Source: Oscillospiraceae bacterium
GTDB taxonomy: Bacteria > Bacillota > Clostridia > Oscillospirales > Oscillospiraceae
Length of the DNA: 64,000 nt
Assembly (NCBI GenBank): GCA_017445875.1
Contig: JAFSRZ010000039.1
Span: forward strand, 27,899-91,898
Direction of reading: 5' to 3'
How positions within the stretch are numbered: the first letter of the stretch is position 1; each line of letters begins with the position of its first letter. Below, in pieces: positions 62,961 through 64,000 of the stretch. The position numbers and the translations under genes are program-made. The notes beneath the pieces were generated by a model. That model had not been told where the DNA came from. It did no database searches and saw only the letters and a list, made by a program, of their open reading frames with translations.

Positions 62961-63378
62961 AAGTCGTCACCTCAAACGCAAGCCACGGTTCTGCGCCTTC
63001 ATACAGCCACCAGTCCACATGAGAACTGCGGAATTTTTTCTTCCAGCTTTTCGTCTCACAAGACAGGCCGTCGACTTTTGTGGTATGCCCTTTTGCCAGC
63101 GCCCACGGAGGTTGGTACTTACTATCAGCAATTACAAATCTTTTAACGTCCCTCAATTTTCGATATGTGGAAAGACAATAAACCTGCGGGTCATCTTCCG
63201 TTTTATCGGGAGGAACTTTAAAGCTGTTTTCCTCATACGTATTCAAGAAAGATTCGCGCTCAATTTTTCTGGTTCGACACGCCCTGTAAACCTCAATTTC
63301 TTGTTCTTGCGCCGTTTCGGGCAGAGTGAAATTTTCAAAATATGCCGGGAAGACTTTTTTTGCTAACTGTTCTGTCAT
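62938..63378 (-). CDS. hypothetical protein, 146 residues, first gene of the SecB cassette
   Basis: MTEQLAKKVFPAYFENF onward, soluble and rich in Arg, Lys and aromatic residues. IEVYRACRTRKIER, then VYCLSTYRKLRDVKRF and HVDWWLYEGAEPWLAFEV stand out. An Arg early, a Ser-Thr in a strand and acidic residues late could suit an ADP-ribosyltransferase-like fold, but this is a weak impression. The start at 63378 follows GGAGGG. The downstream gene overlaps, and a good promoter precedes it. Confidence 0.62.
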   Translation of the reverse strand: MTEQLAKKVFPAYFENFTLPETAQEQEIEVYRACRTRKIERESFLNTYEENSFKVPPDKTEDDPQVYCLSTYRKLRDVKRFVIADSKYQPPWALAKGHTTKVDGLSCETKSWKKKFRSSHVDWWLYEGAEPWLAFEVTTYEKETEA

Positions 63379-63439
63379 AAATCTTCCCTCCAAAGGCTTT
63401 GCTTTTGTACAAGATATACAAAGGACACAAGCTAAGTAT

Positions 63440-63469
63440 ATTATAGCTATTTTTTTGTAGATATGTCAA
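63440..63469 (-). promoter_or_regulatory. promoter of the SecB cassette
   Basis: TTGACA-18-TATAAT on the minus strand, in A+T-rich DNA. Confidence 0.7.
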
Positions 63470-63565
63470 GAACATTTTGGTAACAAATTAACATATATTT
63501 TAGAATGTAGGGCGGTGCTGTCGGCATTGCGCAGACAACGCCGCCCGTATTTGTACGACTATGTG

Positions 63566-63646
63566 TCAGACCTGTACGGCCTCGGAATCCGCTAACGCTT
63601 CCGCGTCGCGTTCGCGGCGTTTGTCAATGGCCTGTTTCAGAATCAT
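63566..63646 (-). pseudogene. possible gene remnant, 26 residues
   Basis: MILKQAIDKRRERDAEALAD and a short end, preceded in frame by ten more codons back to a TAG. The charged, helical end looks like the C-terminus of a longer protein, but nothing upstream continues it. It may be debris left by insertion of the neighbouring element. Confidence 0.25.
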
Positions 63647-63771
63647 GTCCTTGACCTTTATGGGGCTTGTCTCCCTGCTACCCCTTTTTAGTCACAGTTC
63701 ATACCATTTGTCACACTGTTTGACATTTCCAGTCACAGTTAGTCCCAATTAGCCCTACCAGTCCCACCCCC

Positions 63772-63804
63772 ATTCCGGTAAAATTCCGGTAAAACTCCGG
63801 TACA
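63772..63804. repeat. three tandem 11-base iterons next to the recombinase gene
   Basis: ATTCCGGTAAA (63772), ATTCCGGTAAA (63783) and ACTCCGGTACA (63794) lie head to tail, ending 43 bases before the recombinase stop codon. 11-base direct repeats near element ends bind the N-terminal domain of Tn916-type integrases. A hairpin (GACAGG/CCTGTC) follows at about 63819-63836. Two GTCACAGTT copies precede the iterons. No other gene is seen in 63647-63847. Confidence 0.7.
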
Positions 63805-63847
63805 ACCGACAGAGGCCGACAGGGGATTTCCTGTCAGCTTCATTATC

Positions 63848-64000
63848 TCATACCTCCATGAATTTGTCAATCCCCTCCAACTTGTCAATCTCTTTCATTT
63901 TTGTGTCCCGCATGAGATGTACATATATATTATAGGTAGTCTTGACGTTTGCATGACCTAACTGTTCTGAAATCGCCTTAATATCCACCCCGGCCTCAAA
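63848..64000 (-). CDS. tyrosine recombinase/integrase, C-terminal end (partial)
   Basis: The last 50 codons of a phage-type integrase enter from the right edge in frame. SEQLGHANVKTTYNIYVHL contains the LGH box and the nucleophile tyrosine of the tyrosine recombinase family. The end is MKEIDKLEGIDKFMEV. The gene is cut at its 5' side by the window edge. Its position beside iterons suggests that this is the terminal gene of an integrative element extending to the right. Confidence 0.9.
   Translation of the reverse strand, partial: FEAGVDIKAISEQLGHANVKTTYNIYVHLMRDTKMKEIDKLEGIDKFMEV

Noticed and set aside
63561-63752. Plus-strand 63-codon frame near the right end
   Set aside because: No ribosome site, Ser-rich unordered sequence, overlapping the proposed element boundary.

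Overview
The window looks like a chromosome segment of a Gram-positive anaerobe of the Clostridia, most likely an Oscillospirales-type gut bacterium. This rests on gene content and layout, not on a database search. The pointers are a PyrK/PyrD class 1B pair, a HisZ-dependent short HisG, a PHP-type histidinol phosphatase, FtsEX with an M23 hydrolase, a class A RNase P RNA, SLH-domain surface proteins and strong GGAGG ribosome binding sites. Promoters are mostly sigma-A type (TTGACA-17-TATAAT). Most of the DNA is fairly GC-rich. The cassette at 61.8-63.4 kb and parts of the other accessory genes are visibly richer in A+T.

Layout. 0-5.3 kb: a minus-strand pyrimidine operon, pyrC-pyrK-pyrD-pyrF-(DUF2500 membrane protein)-pyrE-pyrB, with pyrB cut by the window edge. 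5.4-8.7 kb: a tRNA-Gly(CCC), a small protein, an Mrr-like protein with a doubtful active site, a P-loop protein and a repeat-rich lipoprotein. 8.8-15.0 kb: type IIA topoisomerase subunits parE and parC on the plus strand, split by a compact restriction-modification system (controller, methyltransferase, convergent endonuclease). 15.0-18.4 kb: NUDIX hydrolase, an MNT-HEPN pair, a LUD protein and a sodium-dependent transporter. 18.5-20.9 kb: an SMC/OLD-like AAA ATPase overlapping a TOPRIM protein under its own promoter, a candidate defence pair. 21-26.7 kb: tpiA, an mtnN-luxS-small secreted protein operon, rnpB, yebC, a Nif3-like protein, trmK and a DUF1858 protein. 26.7-35.4 kb: a CAP/DUF285 surface protein, a DUF815 ATPase, ilvD and ilvC with a toxin-antitoxin pair between them, a radical SAM protein and mutY. 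35.4-42.7 kb: two SLH surface proteins, one of 1699 residues. 42.9-51.7 kb: a phosphatase and a full histidine operon headed by a fused HisZ-HisG. 51.8-61.6 kb: a second MNT-HEPN pair, mtaB, a cysteine desulfurase, a GtrII-like membrane protein, an M23 hydrolase, ftsX, ftsE and a CAP protein. 61.8-64.0 kb: a three-gene cassette with a SecB-like chaperone, then an 11-bp iteron array and the 3' end of a tyrosine recombinase, marking the likely edge of a mobile element that runs off to the right.

How the genes fit together. Housekeeping operons for pyrimidine, histidine and branched-chain amino acid synthesis, the activated methyl cycle and cell division form the backbone. Small conflict or defence modules sit inside or between them: the R-M system, the AAA-TOPRIM pair, two MNT-HEPN pairs, a RelE-type pair, the Mrr-like protein and the SecB-associated cassette. 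A GC-rich dispersed hairpin repeat occurs at four intergenic places. The strongest candidates for a little-described system are the AAA-TOPRIM pair (18.5-20.9 kb) and the SecB-associated trio (61.8-63.5 kb).
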